The notes: a model not told the origin generated them from the letters alone. Numbered from the stretch's first letter, positions 50,201-62,424 are shown. The stretch: 64,000 nucleotides of DNA from Siphonodentalium dalli (GCA_032622095.1 CP136069.1:128197123-128261122); one strand, 5' to 3'. Numbers and translations: made by a program.

Positions 50201-53200
50201 ATAGATCGAGCGGTCACGGCACTGTTAACCCCTGACTGGCGGCCGTTTCCGCCAGGTACGGGAAATCCGAAAAGGCGCCGACCGCACCTCCCCTGACTGC
50301 CTGACCACGGAAATGGACATTATATCATGAAGTGAATACCCATATGCATCCATGGGCGATCGGACAAGACGCTAGCTGCAGCGGAAGTGAATAAATTAAC
50401 CCATACGCTGCTGCCGAATTCGCTATAAATGTACGCAAAAATGCCGAAATTAACACCCGCCGACTGGACCGCCCCTATGGGTCCGAGCGAGATGGGGTTT
50501 GCACTATCGTGTTGAATGGACCCGAATGTACCATAGTTCCAATCCCCAAGTCGATAGATCGAGCGGTCACGGCACTGTTAACCCCTGACTGGCGGCCGTT
50601 TCCGCCAGGTACGGGAAATCCGAAAAGGCGCCGACCGCACCTCCCCTGACTGCCTGACCACTGAAATGGACATTATATCATGAAGTGAATACCCATATGC
50701 ATCCATGGGCGATCGGACAAGACGCTAGCTGCAGCGGAAGTGAATAAATTAACCCATACGCTGCTGCCGAATTCGCTATAAATGTACGCAAAAATGCCGA
50801 AATTAACACCCGCCGACCGGACCGCCCCTATGGGTCCGATCGTGATGGGGTTTGCACTAACGTGTAGAATGGACCCGAATGTACCATAGTTCCAATCCCC
50901 AAGTCGATAGCTCGAGCGGTCACGGCACTGTTAACCCCTGACTGGCGGCCGTTTCCGCCAGGTACGGGAAATCCGAAAAGGCGCCGACCGCACCTCCCCT
51001 GACTGTCTGACCACGGAAATGGACATTATATCATGAAGTGAATACCCATATGCATCCATGGGCGATCGGACAAGTCGCTAGCTGCAGCGGAAGTGAATAA
51101 ATTAACCCATACGCTGCTGCCGAATTCGCTATAAATGTACGCAAAAACGCCGAAATTAACACCCGCCGACTGGACCGCCCCTATGGGTCCGAGCGAGATG
51201 GGGTTTGCACTATCGTGTTGAATGGACCCGAATGTACCATAGTTCCAATCCCCAAGTCGATAGATCGAGCGGTCACGGCACTGTTAACCCCTGACTGGCG
51301 GCCGTTTCCGCCAGGTACGGGAAATCCGAAAAGGCGCCGACCGCACCTCCCCTGACTGCCTGACCACGGAAATGGACATTATATCATGAAGTGAATACCC
51401 ATATGCATCCATGGGCGATCGGACAAGACGCTAGCTGCAGCAGAAGTGAATAAATTAACCCATACGCTGCTGCCGAATTCGCTATAAATGTACGCAAAAA
51501 TGCCGAAATTAACACCCGCCGACTGGACCGCCCCTATGGGTCCGAGCGAGATGGGGTTTGCACTATCGTGTTGAATGGACCCGAATGTACCATAGTTCCA
51601 ATCCCCAAGTCGATAGATCGAGCGGTCACGGCACTGTTAACCCCTGACTGGCGGCCGTTTCCGCCAGGTACGGGAAATCCGAAAAGGCGCCGACCGCACC
51701 TCCCCTGACTGCTTGACCACTGAAATGGACATTATATCATGAAGTGAATACCCATATGCATCCATGGGCGATCGGACAAGACGCTAGCTGCAGCGGAAGT
51801 GAATAAATTAACCCATACGCTGCTGCCGAATTCGCTATAAATGTACGCAAAAATGCCGAAATTAACACCCGCCGACCGGACCGCCCCTATGGGTCCGATC
51901 GTGATGGGGTTTGCACTATCGTGTAGAATGGACCCGAATGTACCAAAGTTCCAATCCCCAAGTCGATAGCTCGAGCGGTCACGGCACTGTTAACCCCTGA
52001 CTGGCGGCCGTTTCCGCCAGGTACGGGAAATCCGAAAAGGCGCCGACCGCACCTCCCCTGACTGCCTGACCACGGAAATGGACATTATATCATGAAGTGA
52101 ATACCCATATGCATCCATGGGCGATCGGACAAGACGCTAGCTGCAGCGGAAGTGAATAAATTAACCCATACGCTGCTGCCGAATTCGCTATAAATGTACG
52201 CAAAAATGCCGAAATTAACACCCGCCGACTGGACCGCCCCTATGGGTCCGAGCGAGATGGGGTTTGCACTATCGTGTTGAATGGACCCGAATGTACCATA
52301 GTTCCAATCCCCAAGTCGATAGATCGAGCGGTCACGGCACTGTTAACCCCTGACTGGCGGCCGTTTCCGCCAGGTACGGGAAATCCGAAAAGGCGCCGAC
52401 CGCACCTCCCCTGACTGCCTGACCACTGAAATGGACATTATATCATGAAGTGAATACCCATATGCATCCATGGGCGATCGGACAAGACGCTAGCTGCAGC
52501 GGAAGTGAATAAATTAACCCATACGCTGCTGCCGAATTCGCTATAAATGTACGCAAAAATGCCGAAATTAACACCCGCCGACCGGACCGCCCCTATGGGT
52601 CCGATCGTGATGGGGTTTGCACTAACGTGTAGAATGGACCCGAATGTACCATAGTTCCAATCCCCAAGTCGATAGCTCGAGCGGTCACGGCACTGTTAAC
52701 CCCTGACTGGCGGCCGTTTCCGCCAGGTACGGGAAATCCGAAAAGGCGCCGACCGCACCTCCCCTGACTGTCTGACCACGGAAATGGACATTATATCATG
52801 AAGTGAATACCCATATGCATCCATGGGCGATCGGACAAGTCGCTAGCTGCAGCGGAAGTGAATAAATTAACCCATACGCTGCTGCCGAATTCGCTATAAA
52901 TGTACGCAAAAACGCCGAAATTAACACCCGCCGACTGGACCGCCCCTATGGGTCCGAGCGAGATGGGGTTTGCACTATCGTGTTGAATGGACCCGAATGT
53001 ACCATAGTTCCAATCCCCAAGTCGATAGATCGAGCGGTCACGGCACTGTTAACCCCTGACTGGCGGCCGTTTCCGCCAGGTACGGGAAATCCGAAAAGGC
53101 GCCGACCGCACCTCCCCTGACTGCCTGACCACGGAAATGGACATTATATCATGAAGTGAATACCCATATGCATCCATGGGCGATCGGACAAGACGCTAGC

Positions 53201-56200
53201 TGCAGCGGAAGTGAATAAATTAACCCATACGCTGCTGCCGAATTCGCTATAAATGTACGCAAAAATGCCGAAATTAACACCCGCCGACTGGACCGCCCCT
53301 ATGGGTCCGAGCGAGATGGGGTTTGCACTATCGTGTTGAATGGACCCGAATGTACCATAGTTCCAATCCCCAAGTCGATAGATCGAGCGGTCACGGCACT
53401 GTTAACCCCTGACTGGCGGCCGTTTCCGCCAGGTACGGGAAATCCGAAAAGGCGCCGACCGCACCTCCCCTGACTGCCTGACCACTGAAATGGACATTAT
53501 ATCATGAAGTGAATACCCATATGCATCCATGGGCGATCGGACAAGACGCTAGCTGCAGCGGAAGTGAATAAATTAACCCATACGCTGCTGCCGAATTCGC
53601 TATAAATGTACGCAAAAATGCCGAAATTAACACCCGCCGACCGGACCGCCCCTATGGGTCCGATCGTGATGGGGTTTGCACTATCGTGTAGAATGGACCC
53701 GAATGTACCAAAGTTCCAATCCCCAAGTCGATAGCTCGAGCGGTCACGGCACTGTTAACCCCTGACTGGCGGCCGTTTCCGCCAGGTACGCGAAATCCGA
53801 AAAGGCGCCGACCGCACCTCCCCTGACTGCCTGACCACGGAAATGGACATTATATCATGAAGTGAATACCCATATGCATCCATGGGCGATCGGTCAAGTC
53901 GCTAGCTGCAGCGGAAGTGAATAAATTAACCCATACGCTGCTGCCGAATTCGCTATAAATGTACGCAAAAACGCCGAAATTAACACCCGCCGACTGGACC
54001 GCCCCTATGGGTCCGAGCGAGATGGTGTTTGCACTATCGTGTTGAATGGACCCGAATGTACCATAGTTCCAATCCCCAAGTCGATAGATCGAGCGGTCAC
54101 GGCACTGTTAACCCCTGACTGGCGGCCGTTTCCGCCAGGTACGGGAAATCCGAAAAGGCGCCGACCGCACCTCCCCTGACTGCCTGACCACGGAAATGGA
54201 CATTATATCATGAAGTGAATACCCATATGCATCCATGGGCGATCGGACAAGACGCTAGCTGCAGCGGAAGTGAATAAATTAACCCATACGCTGCTGCCGA
54301 ATTCGCTATAAATGTACGCAAAAATGCCGAAATTAACACCCGCCGACCGGACCGCCCCTATGGGTCCGATCGTGATGGGGTTTGCACTATCGTGTAGAAT
54401 GGATCCGAATGTACCAAAGTTCCAATCCCCAAGTCGATAGCTCGAGCGGTCACGGCACTGTTAACCCCTGACTGGCGGCCGTTTCCGCCAGGTACGGGAA
54501 ATCCGAAAAGGCGCCGACCGCACCTCCCCTGACTGTCTGACCACGGAAATGGACATTATATCATGAAGTGAATACCCATATGCATCCATGGGCGATCGGA
54601 CAAGTCGCTAGCTGCAGCGGAAGTGAATAAATTAACCCATACGCTGCTGCCGAATTCGCTATAAATGTACGCAAAAACGCCGAAATTAACACCCGCCGAC
54701 TGGACCGCCCCTATGGGTCCGAGCGAGATGGGGTTTGCACTATCGTGTTGAATGGACCCGAATGTACCATAGTTCCAATCCCCAAGTCGATAGCTCGAGC
54801 GGTCACGGCACTGTTAACCCCTGACTGGCGGCCGTTTCCGCCAGGTACGGAAATCCGAAAAGGCGCCGACCGCACCTCCCCTGACTGTCTGACCACGGAA
54901 ATGGACATTATATCATGAAGTAAATACCCATATGCATCCATGGGCGATCGGACAAGTCGCTAGCTGCAGCGGAAGTGAATAAATTAACCCATACGCTGCT
55001 GCCGAATTCGCTATAAATGTACGCAAAAATGCCGAAATTAACACCCGCCGACTGGACCGCCCCTATGGGTCCGAGCGAGATGGGGTTTGCACTATCGTGT
55101 TGAATGGACCCGAATGTACCATAGTTCCAATCCCCAAGTCGATAGATCGAGCGGTCACGGCACTGTTAACCCCTGACTGGCGGCCGTTTCCGCCAGGTAC
55201 GGGAAATCCGAAAAGGCGCCGACCGCACCTCCCCTGACTGCCTGACCACTGAAATGGACATTATATCATGAAGTGAATACCCATATGCATCCATGGGCGA
55301 TCGGACAAGACGCTAGCTGCAGCGGAAGTGAATAAATTAACCCATACGCTGCTGCCGAATTCGCTATAAATGTACGCAAAAATGCCGAAATTAACACCCG
55401 CCGACCGGACCGCCCCTATGGGTCCGATCGTGATGGGGTTTGCACTATCGTGTAGAATGGATCCGAATGTACCAAAGTTCCAATCCCCAAGTCGATAGCT
55501 CGAGCGGTCACGGCACTGTTAACCCCTGACTGGCGGCCGTTTCCGCCAGGTACGGGAAATCCGAAAAGGCGCCGACCGCACCTCCCCTGACTGTCTGACC
55601 ACGGAAATGGACATTATATCATGAAGTGAATACCCATATGCATCCATGGGCGATCGGACAAGTCGCTAGCTGCAGCGGAAGTGAATAAATTAACCCATAC
55701 GCTGCTGCCGAATTCGCTATAAATGTACGCAAAAACGCCGAAATTAACACCCGCCGACTGGACCGCCCCTATGGGTCCGAGCGAGATGGGGTTTGCACTA
55801 TCGTGTTGAATGGACCCGAATGTACCATAGTTCCAATCCCCAAGTCGATAGCTCGAGCGGTCACGGCACTGTTAACCCCTGACTGGCGGCCGTTTCCGCC
55901 AGGTACGGGAAATCCGAAAAGGCGCCGACCGCACCTCCCCTGACTGCCTGACCACGGAAATGGACATTATATCATGAAGTAAATACCCATATGCATCCAT
56001 GGGCGATCGGACAAGTCGCTAGCTGCAGCGGAAGTGAATAAATTAACCCATACGCTGCTGCCGAATTCGCTATAAATGTACGCAAAAATGCCGAAATTAA
56101 CACCCGCCGACTGGACCGCCCCTATGGGTCCGAGCGAGATGGGGTTTGCACTATCGTGTTGAATGGACCCGAATGTACCATAGTTCCAATCCCCAAGTCG

Positions 56201-58550
56201 ATAGATCGAGCGGTCACGGCACTGTTAACCCCTGACTGGCGGCCGTTTCCGCCAGGTACGGGAAATCCGAAAAGGCGCCGACCGCACCTCCCCTGACTGC
56301 CTGACCACTGAAATGGACATTATATCATGAAGTGAATACCCATATGCATCCATGGGCGATCGGACAAGACGCTAGCTGCAGCGGAAGTGAATAAATTAAC
56401 CCATACGCTGCTGCCGAATTCGCTATAAATGTACGCAAAAATGCCGAAATTAACACCCGCCGACCGGACCGCCCCTATGGGTCCGATCGTGATGGGGTTT
56501 GCACTATCGTGTAGAATGGACCCGAATGTACCAAAGTTCCAATCCCCAAGTCGATAGCTCGAGCGGTCACGGCACTGTTAACCCCTGACTGGCGGCCGTT
56601 TCCGCCAGGTACGGGAAATCCGAAAAGGCGCCGACCGCACCTCCCCTGACTGCCTGACCACGGAAATGGACATTATATCATGAAGTGAATACCCATATGC
56701 ATCCATGGGCGATCGGACAAGTCGCTAGCTGCAGCGGAAGTGAATAAATTAACCCATACGCTGCTGCCGAATTCGCTATAAATGTACGCAAAAACGCCGA
56801 AATTAACACCCGCCGACTGGACCGCCCCTATGGGTCCGAGCGAGATGGGGTTTGCACTATCGTGTTGAATGGACCCGAATGTACCATAGTTCCAATCCCC
56901 AAGTCGATAGCTCGAGCGGTCACGGCACTGTTAACCCCTGACTGGCGGCCGTTTCCGCCAGGTACGGGAAATCCGAAAAGGCGCCGACCGCACCTCCCCT
57001 GACTGTCTGACCACGGAAATGGACATTATATCATGAAGTAAATACCCATATGCATCCATGGGCGATCGGACAAGTCGCTAGCTGCAGCGGAAGTGAATAA
57101 ATTAACCCATACGCTGCTGCCGAATTCGCTATAAATGTACGCAAAAATGCCGAAATTAACACCCGCCGACTGGACCGCCCCTATGGGTCCGAGCGAGATG
57201 GGGTTTGCACTATCGTGTTGAATGGACCCGAATGTACCATAGTTCCAATCCCCAAGTCGATAGATCGAGCGGTCACGGCACTGTTAACCCCTGACTGGCG
57301 GCCGTTTCCGCCAGGTACGGGAAATCCGAAAAGGCGCCGACCGCACCTCCCCTGACTGCCTGACCACTGAAATGGACATTATATCATGAAGTAAATACCC
57401 ATATGCATCCATGGGCGATCGGACAAGTCGCTAGCTGCAGCGGAAGTGAATAAATTAACCCATACGCTGCTGCCGAATTCGCTATAAATGTACGCAAAAA
57501 TGCCGAAATTAACACCCGCCGACCGGACCGCCCCTATGGGTCCGATCGTGATGGGGTTTGCACTAACGTGTAGAATGGACCCGAATGTACCATAGTTCCA
57601 ATCCCCAAGTCGATAGCTCGAGCGGTCACGGCACTGTTAACCCCTGACTGGCGGCCGTTTCCGCCAGGTACGGGAAATCCGAAAAGGCGCCGACCGCACC
57701 TCCCCTGACTGTCTGACCACGGAAATGGACATTATATCATGAAGTGAATACCCATATGGGCGATCGGTCAAGTCGCTAGCTGCAGCGGAAGTGAATAAAT
57801 TAACCCATACGCTGCTGCCGAATTCGCTATAAATGTACGCAAAAACGCCGAAATTAACACCCGCCGACTGGACCGCCCCTATGGGTCCGAGCGAGATGGG
57901 GTTTGCACTATCGTGTTGAATGGACCCGAATGTACCATAGTTCCAATCCCCAAGTCGATAGATCGAGCGGTCACGGCACTGTTAACCCCTGACTGGCGGC
58001 CGTTTCCGCCAGGTACGGGAAATCCGAAAAGGCGCCGACCGCACCTCCCCTGACTGCCTGACCACGGAAATGGACATTATATCATGAAGTGAATACCCAT
58101 ATGCATCCATGGGCGATCAGACAAGACGCTAGCTGCAGCGGAAGTGAATAAATTAACCCATACGCTGCTGCCGAATTCGCTATAAATGTACGCAAAAATG
58201 CCGAAATTAACACCCGCCGACCGGACCGCCCCTATGGGTCCGATCGTGATGGGGTTTGCACTATCGTGTAGAATGGACCCGAATGTACCAAAGTTCCAAT
58301 CCCCAAGTCGATAGCTCGAGCGGTCACGGCACTGTTAACCCCTGACTGGCGGCCGTTTCCGCCAGGTACGGGAAATCCGAAAAGGCGCCGACCGCACCTC
58401 CCCTGACTGCCTGACCACGGAAATGGACATTATATCATGAAGTGAATACCCATATGCATCCATGGGCGATCGGACAAGTCGCTAGCTGCAGCGGAAGTGA
58501 ATAAATTAACCCATACGCTGCTGCCGAATTCGCTATAAATGTACGCAAAA
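41298..58550 (+). repeat. Megasatellite: 48 full plus 1 partial copy of a 353-bp unit
   Basis: Each unit starts at CCCCTATGGGTCCGA (CCCCAGGGGTCCGA in unit 1). Counting starts from 41298 to 58229 gives 48 intervals totalling 16,931 bp, which is 48 x 353 minus 13. The 13 missing bases are explained by five units with a 1-bp deletion in the GTACGGGAAA stretch (GTACGGAAA) and one unit with an 8-bp deletion near 57757. Unit 49 is cut at about base 322. The array is much more GC-rich than its surroundings. It contains restriction-like palindromes and a 7-bp stem hairpin, CTGGCGGCCGTTTCCGCCAG. Units are near identical, differing at about a dozen diagnostic sites. Confidence 0.98.
42360..42590 (-). 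other. 76-codon open frame in 1-bp-deleted satellite units (five copies)
   Basis: Units 4, 7, 17, 23 and 39 lack one G. This opens a 76-codon minus-strand frame beginning MDAYGYSLHDIMSISVV and ending TLVQTPSRSDP; in unit 39 the peptide differs at a few residues. In the other units the frame is broken. No known domain, promoter or start context supports expression. It is recorded because the homologous frame is also open in the divergent copy at 61515-61715. Other positions are 43418-43648, 46947-47177, 49064-49294 and 54711-54941. Confidence 0.35.
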
Positions 58551-60087
58551 GCGGTTATGTCCACTTACCTCACCGTTACATATCCATAAAAATAGTCCAC
58601 ATGACAGTTAATCCTTATATTTATATACATTTAGCGAAAAAGCCGCTTTTGTAAATATATTTAAATCGAAAAGTGTATCGTGACAAGATCAGCCCAAAAT
58701 ACCCAATAGCACCCTTGGCAAAAGTTAATAGGAACAATTTCTCTTCATGTTGAAACCCGATGATGTATTAAGTCAATCCTGCGCGAGTCAAAATGCGCCC
58801 AAAGCATTACGCGTTCGTCTTTCCAAACCTAATGACGTATCGATGGTGTTATTAGCTTGGTGTTATGATGCGTTACGCATTCACCGAGAAATAACTGCAA
58901 CTAGCCACGTGGGCGCCGACCAATCAGAATGCTGGATTTAGTGATGACAACACTTAGTGTGTAAATATATGTATTTGATCATCAGGAGGCATGACTTGGA
59001 ATAGTAAACAGGGAAGTGAAAAAAGAACTCAATGCGGAAGTGAAACGTCTGATACATTCACCAGAGTATTGCGCGCGCATAAAAATTCACCGATAACTTT
59101 GGAAATAGTGTTACTCCGTGACGTCACATTGTCCCGGTAATTCCAGGATTATAATGTGACAGCTTTTGTTCAATCAGAAATAGTGTTAGTTATATAAAGG
59201 ATGGATAATAAAACATATTATTGATCAACCGTAACCTGCATATATATCAAAAGATAACTAGTATTAAATCGTGCCATATGTAAAGTATCCAAATATATTA
59301 ATTGCGTATTGAATCAGATGATGTTTTGATAACAATCAGCTCTATGTGTAAATTAGTCTCTGATCATCAAGAGATTAGTTGGCTTCAGAAAAGAGTGACA
59401 CATATTAAGCTGACTGGGGATTATAACAGTGCACGTCGTGTAATGATGTGGGAGCCTTCACCTAGGTTATTTCTCTCCAATAATACTTGTTTATGCGTGC
59501 ATAGTTGTATTTATTGTAGGAGTGCATCATTTTCTTCATGGTTGCAATGGTGTCGCAACACGATGGACTTGCGCACACATGTCGCCAATACATCACCTTT
59601 GTTCCCGCCGAATGTTGGTGTGGAACAAATATTGTTTTCTAAGCACCCCCCCCCCCCCACACACACACACGTTGAACTGAACATAATGCGTCGTAACAAC
59701 CATCATATATGTAATGTGTTAATTGGAATATAATAATGATATTGCATAATTGAATGAGTTGAGTTGAGTTATTTTTTCTTTAATGCACATGTCTTTATTT
59801 CCTCTTTGGTTGTGATAAAGAAATCATTATGAATTGTTTAACCCCAGCCGTCTTTGTGTCGTTTCCCCAAGCTACAATGTGATTTAGTGATAAAGATGGA
59901 TATAAAATTCGTCGCAAATCAATCAGATTCAATACTCAATTTATTAACCTCGTCCACTAAATTAGATTCGAGCCCCGCTTGATAAATCTCGACTTTAAAT
60001 GGAATTTATTGCAATCGGCCAATATATTTCGTATAGTTTCGAGTTATTGATATCGGCATGCCAGTCGTCAATACAAAATTTAGTTGG
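58551..60087. other. Spacer of the satellite element, left half: no gene recognised
   Basis: AT-rich unique DNA. A 64-codon (58747-58941) and a 143-codon (59302-59733) plus-strand frame have no motif that I recognise. The latter runs through a C13 plus CA repeat at 59646-59670, which argues against real coding in its C-terminal part. A TATATAAAGGATGG sequence at about 59192 is TATA-like but unlinked to any gene. Confidence 0.5.
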
Positions 60088-60227
60088 CTACTGGAGAGTA
60101 AATGTGTTGTTCAGAAATAAATATTCGTTTCTCCGTTCGATACGGTTACTGGAATCCATATAGCTACCCGTACCGCAACACGTGTTGCAACCACAAACTG
60201 TTTTACAGGAATAATTCAGCGCATCGA
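60088..60227 (-). CDS. Candidate terminal exon, cysteine-rich peptide (weak)
   Basis: With an acceptor at TATACCAGTACAG (AG at 60228-60229), this exon would complete a Val codon and encode DALNYSCKTVCGCNTCCGTG, then SYMDSSNRIERRNEYLFLNN and TFTLQ before TAG. The five clustered cysteines pair well with CSVC in the candidate first exon at 60690-60759. The same frame stays open upstream without an intron, back to a stop near 60330, so an unspliced reading is also possible. No family recognised. It lies inside the putative TIR element, so it could be element cargo, host sequence or chance. Confidence 0.3.
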
Positions 60228-60689
60228 CTGTACTGGTATAGTGTGAGCAAATTGAAAAAACATTGATATATGGTGCAGACAAATTGTTAATCGCATTCGC
60301 TTTATTGGCAGATATACGTATCGTTATGGATTATTGGACAATTTAAAATTAAATGGCTGACATGTTGGCAACATTTCAAACAATTGGATTTTACAAATAA
60401 TTTCATAGACTATTCGAATGTTGGATTTTCCAGACTGAGAAAATAGGTTATGATTGCTCGAACATACAATTCCGTTAGCTAGCTTGTCCAATCAATATTC
60501 GACTCGCTCAAAATCATTCGTACAAAAAGATTTTTGGTGTCATGCTTTACTATACTATCAGATAATACCAAACATCATAACTATAAATTCGCGAATAACG
60601 GAGAAACAAACAGTAGTTATCTAAACTGCATTAGCAACTTTCCGTTAGTATATATCAACCTTAAAATATAAATCAAATTGTTCCCTTAC

Positions 60690-60759
60690 CTTCGGCTTCA
60701 CCGTCGCAAACAGAACATGGATATATGACCATAACTGGTAGAACTCGTGGTGGTCGCAT
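60690..60759 (-). CDS. Candidate first exon of a small cysteine-rich protein (weak)
   Basis: An ATG at 60759 opens MRPPRVLPVMVIYPCSVCDG followed by EAE. The exon ends at a strong donor, GAAG/GTAAGG. Joined to 60088-60227 in matching phase, it would give a 69-residue protein with seven cysteines. No AG acceptor precedes the ATG within the open frame, which supports a first exon. A second frame (FYQLWSYIHVLF) is also open across the same donor, so the frame is not certain. No homologue is recalled. Confidence 0.3.
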
Positions 60760-61465
60760 TATGATAAAATCAAGATGTCGATTTGACACAATTTAGAAAG
60801 TAACCATTTTATATATCAATGCAACTATATCATTGGTTCATTCCATTGGTTGCAAATTACATTCGACTGGGTTTCTTGCCATGTACACGAAGCCATCATG
60901 CATCTCAATCGTCCCACGGATGAGGCCAAGGTTCATAATCCGATTTTAAAATCTCTTAATCTGATCATGTTTTAAATCCCAATTAATTCGCACGATCGTA
61001 TAACTACTGTCGAAACCAATTCCTATAAAAACACGTACAATTGATACATGTACATTATTCATGATTATTTATTGTAACGAAAACAGCCAAAAGTAAATCG
61101 GACGAGAACTCGAAGTAAATTAGTTAATCACTGGACTGATAATCACAAGGGATTCACCAAAATAAATAAATTAATTGAATTTAAGTCCGTGGTGACGAAT
61201 GTGACACCTCGCTATAATCCATACACAATGTCACATGCAGTGCTTTGAATAGCTTACCACTTTAAGTCACTACACATGCGACTATCATGACCTGAACCAT
61301 GTTGATTTATAATAAATAAACATGGGGTTACCCCCCCCCCCCCCACATTCACATATTCAGTTGTTTTATAATTAATTTTTGCATGTACCATAAAGAAAAT
61401 TATCCGGGTCTCATACATATGTGTTTCAATTGATATGTTATCACTCACCTCGTATACGTTTTCGA
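60760..61465. other. Spacer of the satellite element, right half
   Basis: AT-rich, with a C14 run at 61331-61344. Nothing recognised apart from the flanking exon candidates. Confidence 0.4.
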
Positions 61466-61466
61466 A

Positions 61467-61621
61467 TATCGGTGTTGATCTAGCAGGACCAGAATACACT
61501 CTTCGCTGCATGATATGATGTCCATTTCCGTGGTCGTGCAACCAAGGAAAATGCGGTTTGTGCCTTTTTGGATTTCGCGTACCCGTGGAACCGGTCGCAA
61601 ATTAGCGGTTAACAGTGCCAT
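61467..61621 (-). other. Exon-like segment overlapping the divergent satellite copy
   Basis: On the minus strand, ATG at 61621 opens a 58-codon frame (MALLTANLRPVPRVREIQKG, later TTTEMDIISCSEECILVLLD) that runs to a consensus donor, TACGAG/GTGAGT. A second minus frame (MQRRVYSGPARSTPIFENVY) is open across the same donor. The first part, from 61621 to about 61509, is homologous to the 353-bp satellite unit; the rest is not. No family is recognised and which frame is real, if any, is undecided. Confidence 0.25.
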
Positions 61622-62424
61622 ATCCACCCGAGCTATCGACTTGGGGGTTGGAACTATGGTCCATTCGGGTCCATTCTACACGTTAGTGCAAACCCCATCA
61701 CGCTCGGACTCATAGGAGCGGTCCGGTCGGCGGGTGTTAATTTCGGCATTTTTGCGTACATTTATAGCGAATTCGGCAGCAGCGTATGGGTTAATTTATT
61801 CACTTCCGCTGCAGCTAGCGACTTGTCCGATCGCCCATGGATGCATATGGGTATTCACTTCATGATATAATGTCCATTTCCGTGGTCAGGCAGTCAGGGG
61901 AGGTGCGGTCGGCGCCTTTTCGGATTTCCCGTACCTGGCGGAAACGGCCGCCAGTCAGGGGTTAACAGTGCCGTGACCGCTCGAGCTATCGACTTGGGGA
62001 TTGGAACTTTGGTACATTCGGGTCCATTCTACACGATAGTGCATACCCCATCACGCTCGGACCCACAGGGGCGGTCCGGTCGGCGGGTGTTAATTTCGGC
62101 GTTTTTGCGTACATTTATAGCGAATTCGGCAGCATCGTATGGGTTAATTTATTCACTTCCGCTGCAGCTAGCGACTTGTCCGATCGCCCATGGATGCATA
62201 TGGGTATTCACTTCATGATATAATGTCCATTTCCGTGGTCAGGCAGTCAGTGGAGGTGCGGTCGGCGCCTTTTTGGATTTCTCGTACCTGGCGGAAACGG
62301 CCGCCAGTCAGGGGTTAACAGTGCCGTGACCGCTCGAGCTATCGACTTGGGGATTGGAACTTTGGTACATTCGGGTCCATTCTACACGATAGTGCAAACC
62401 CCATCTCGCTCGGACCCCTGGGGG
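61509..62424 (-). repeat. Inverted satellite block: two full units and one divergent partial
   Basis: Read on the minus strand, units start at 62424, 62071 and 61718, exactly 353 bp apart. The outer two are close to the main array consensus. The third matches only its first ~210 bp, at visibly lower identity, and loses homology after the TATCATG word. It therefore marks the inner edge of the inverted repeat. The outer copy has the CCCCAGGGG start of unit 1 of the main array, so these are equivalent terminal units. Confidence 0.95.

Noticed and set aside
41184..58541. Many open frames across the satellite array as genes
   Set aside because: They recur at unit spacing, start or stop at single-base variants, and show no domain. 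Only the 76-codon frame is mentioned, as a finding.
41298..58550. CRISPR array
   Set aside because: The repeats are 353 bp, contiguous without unique spacers, and the genome is eukaryotic.
41298..58550. Assembly artefact (collapsed or over-expanded array)
   Set aside because: Unit-specific variants, indels and a coherent dimer/trimer pattern show the units are distinct. The true copy number could still be wrong and needs long reads.
59302..59733. 143-codon plus-strand frame in the spacer as a transposase
   Set aside because: No DDE, HUH or other recombinase motif could be seen, and the frame runs through a C13 plus CA repeat.
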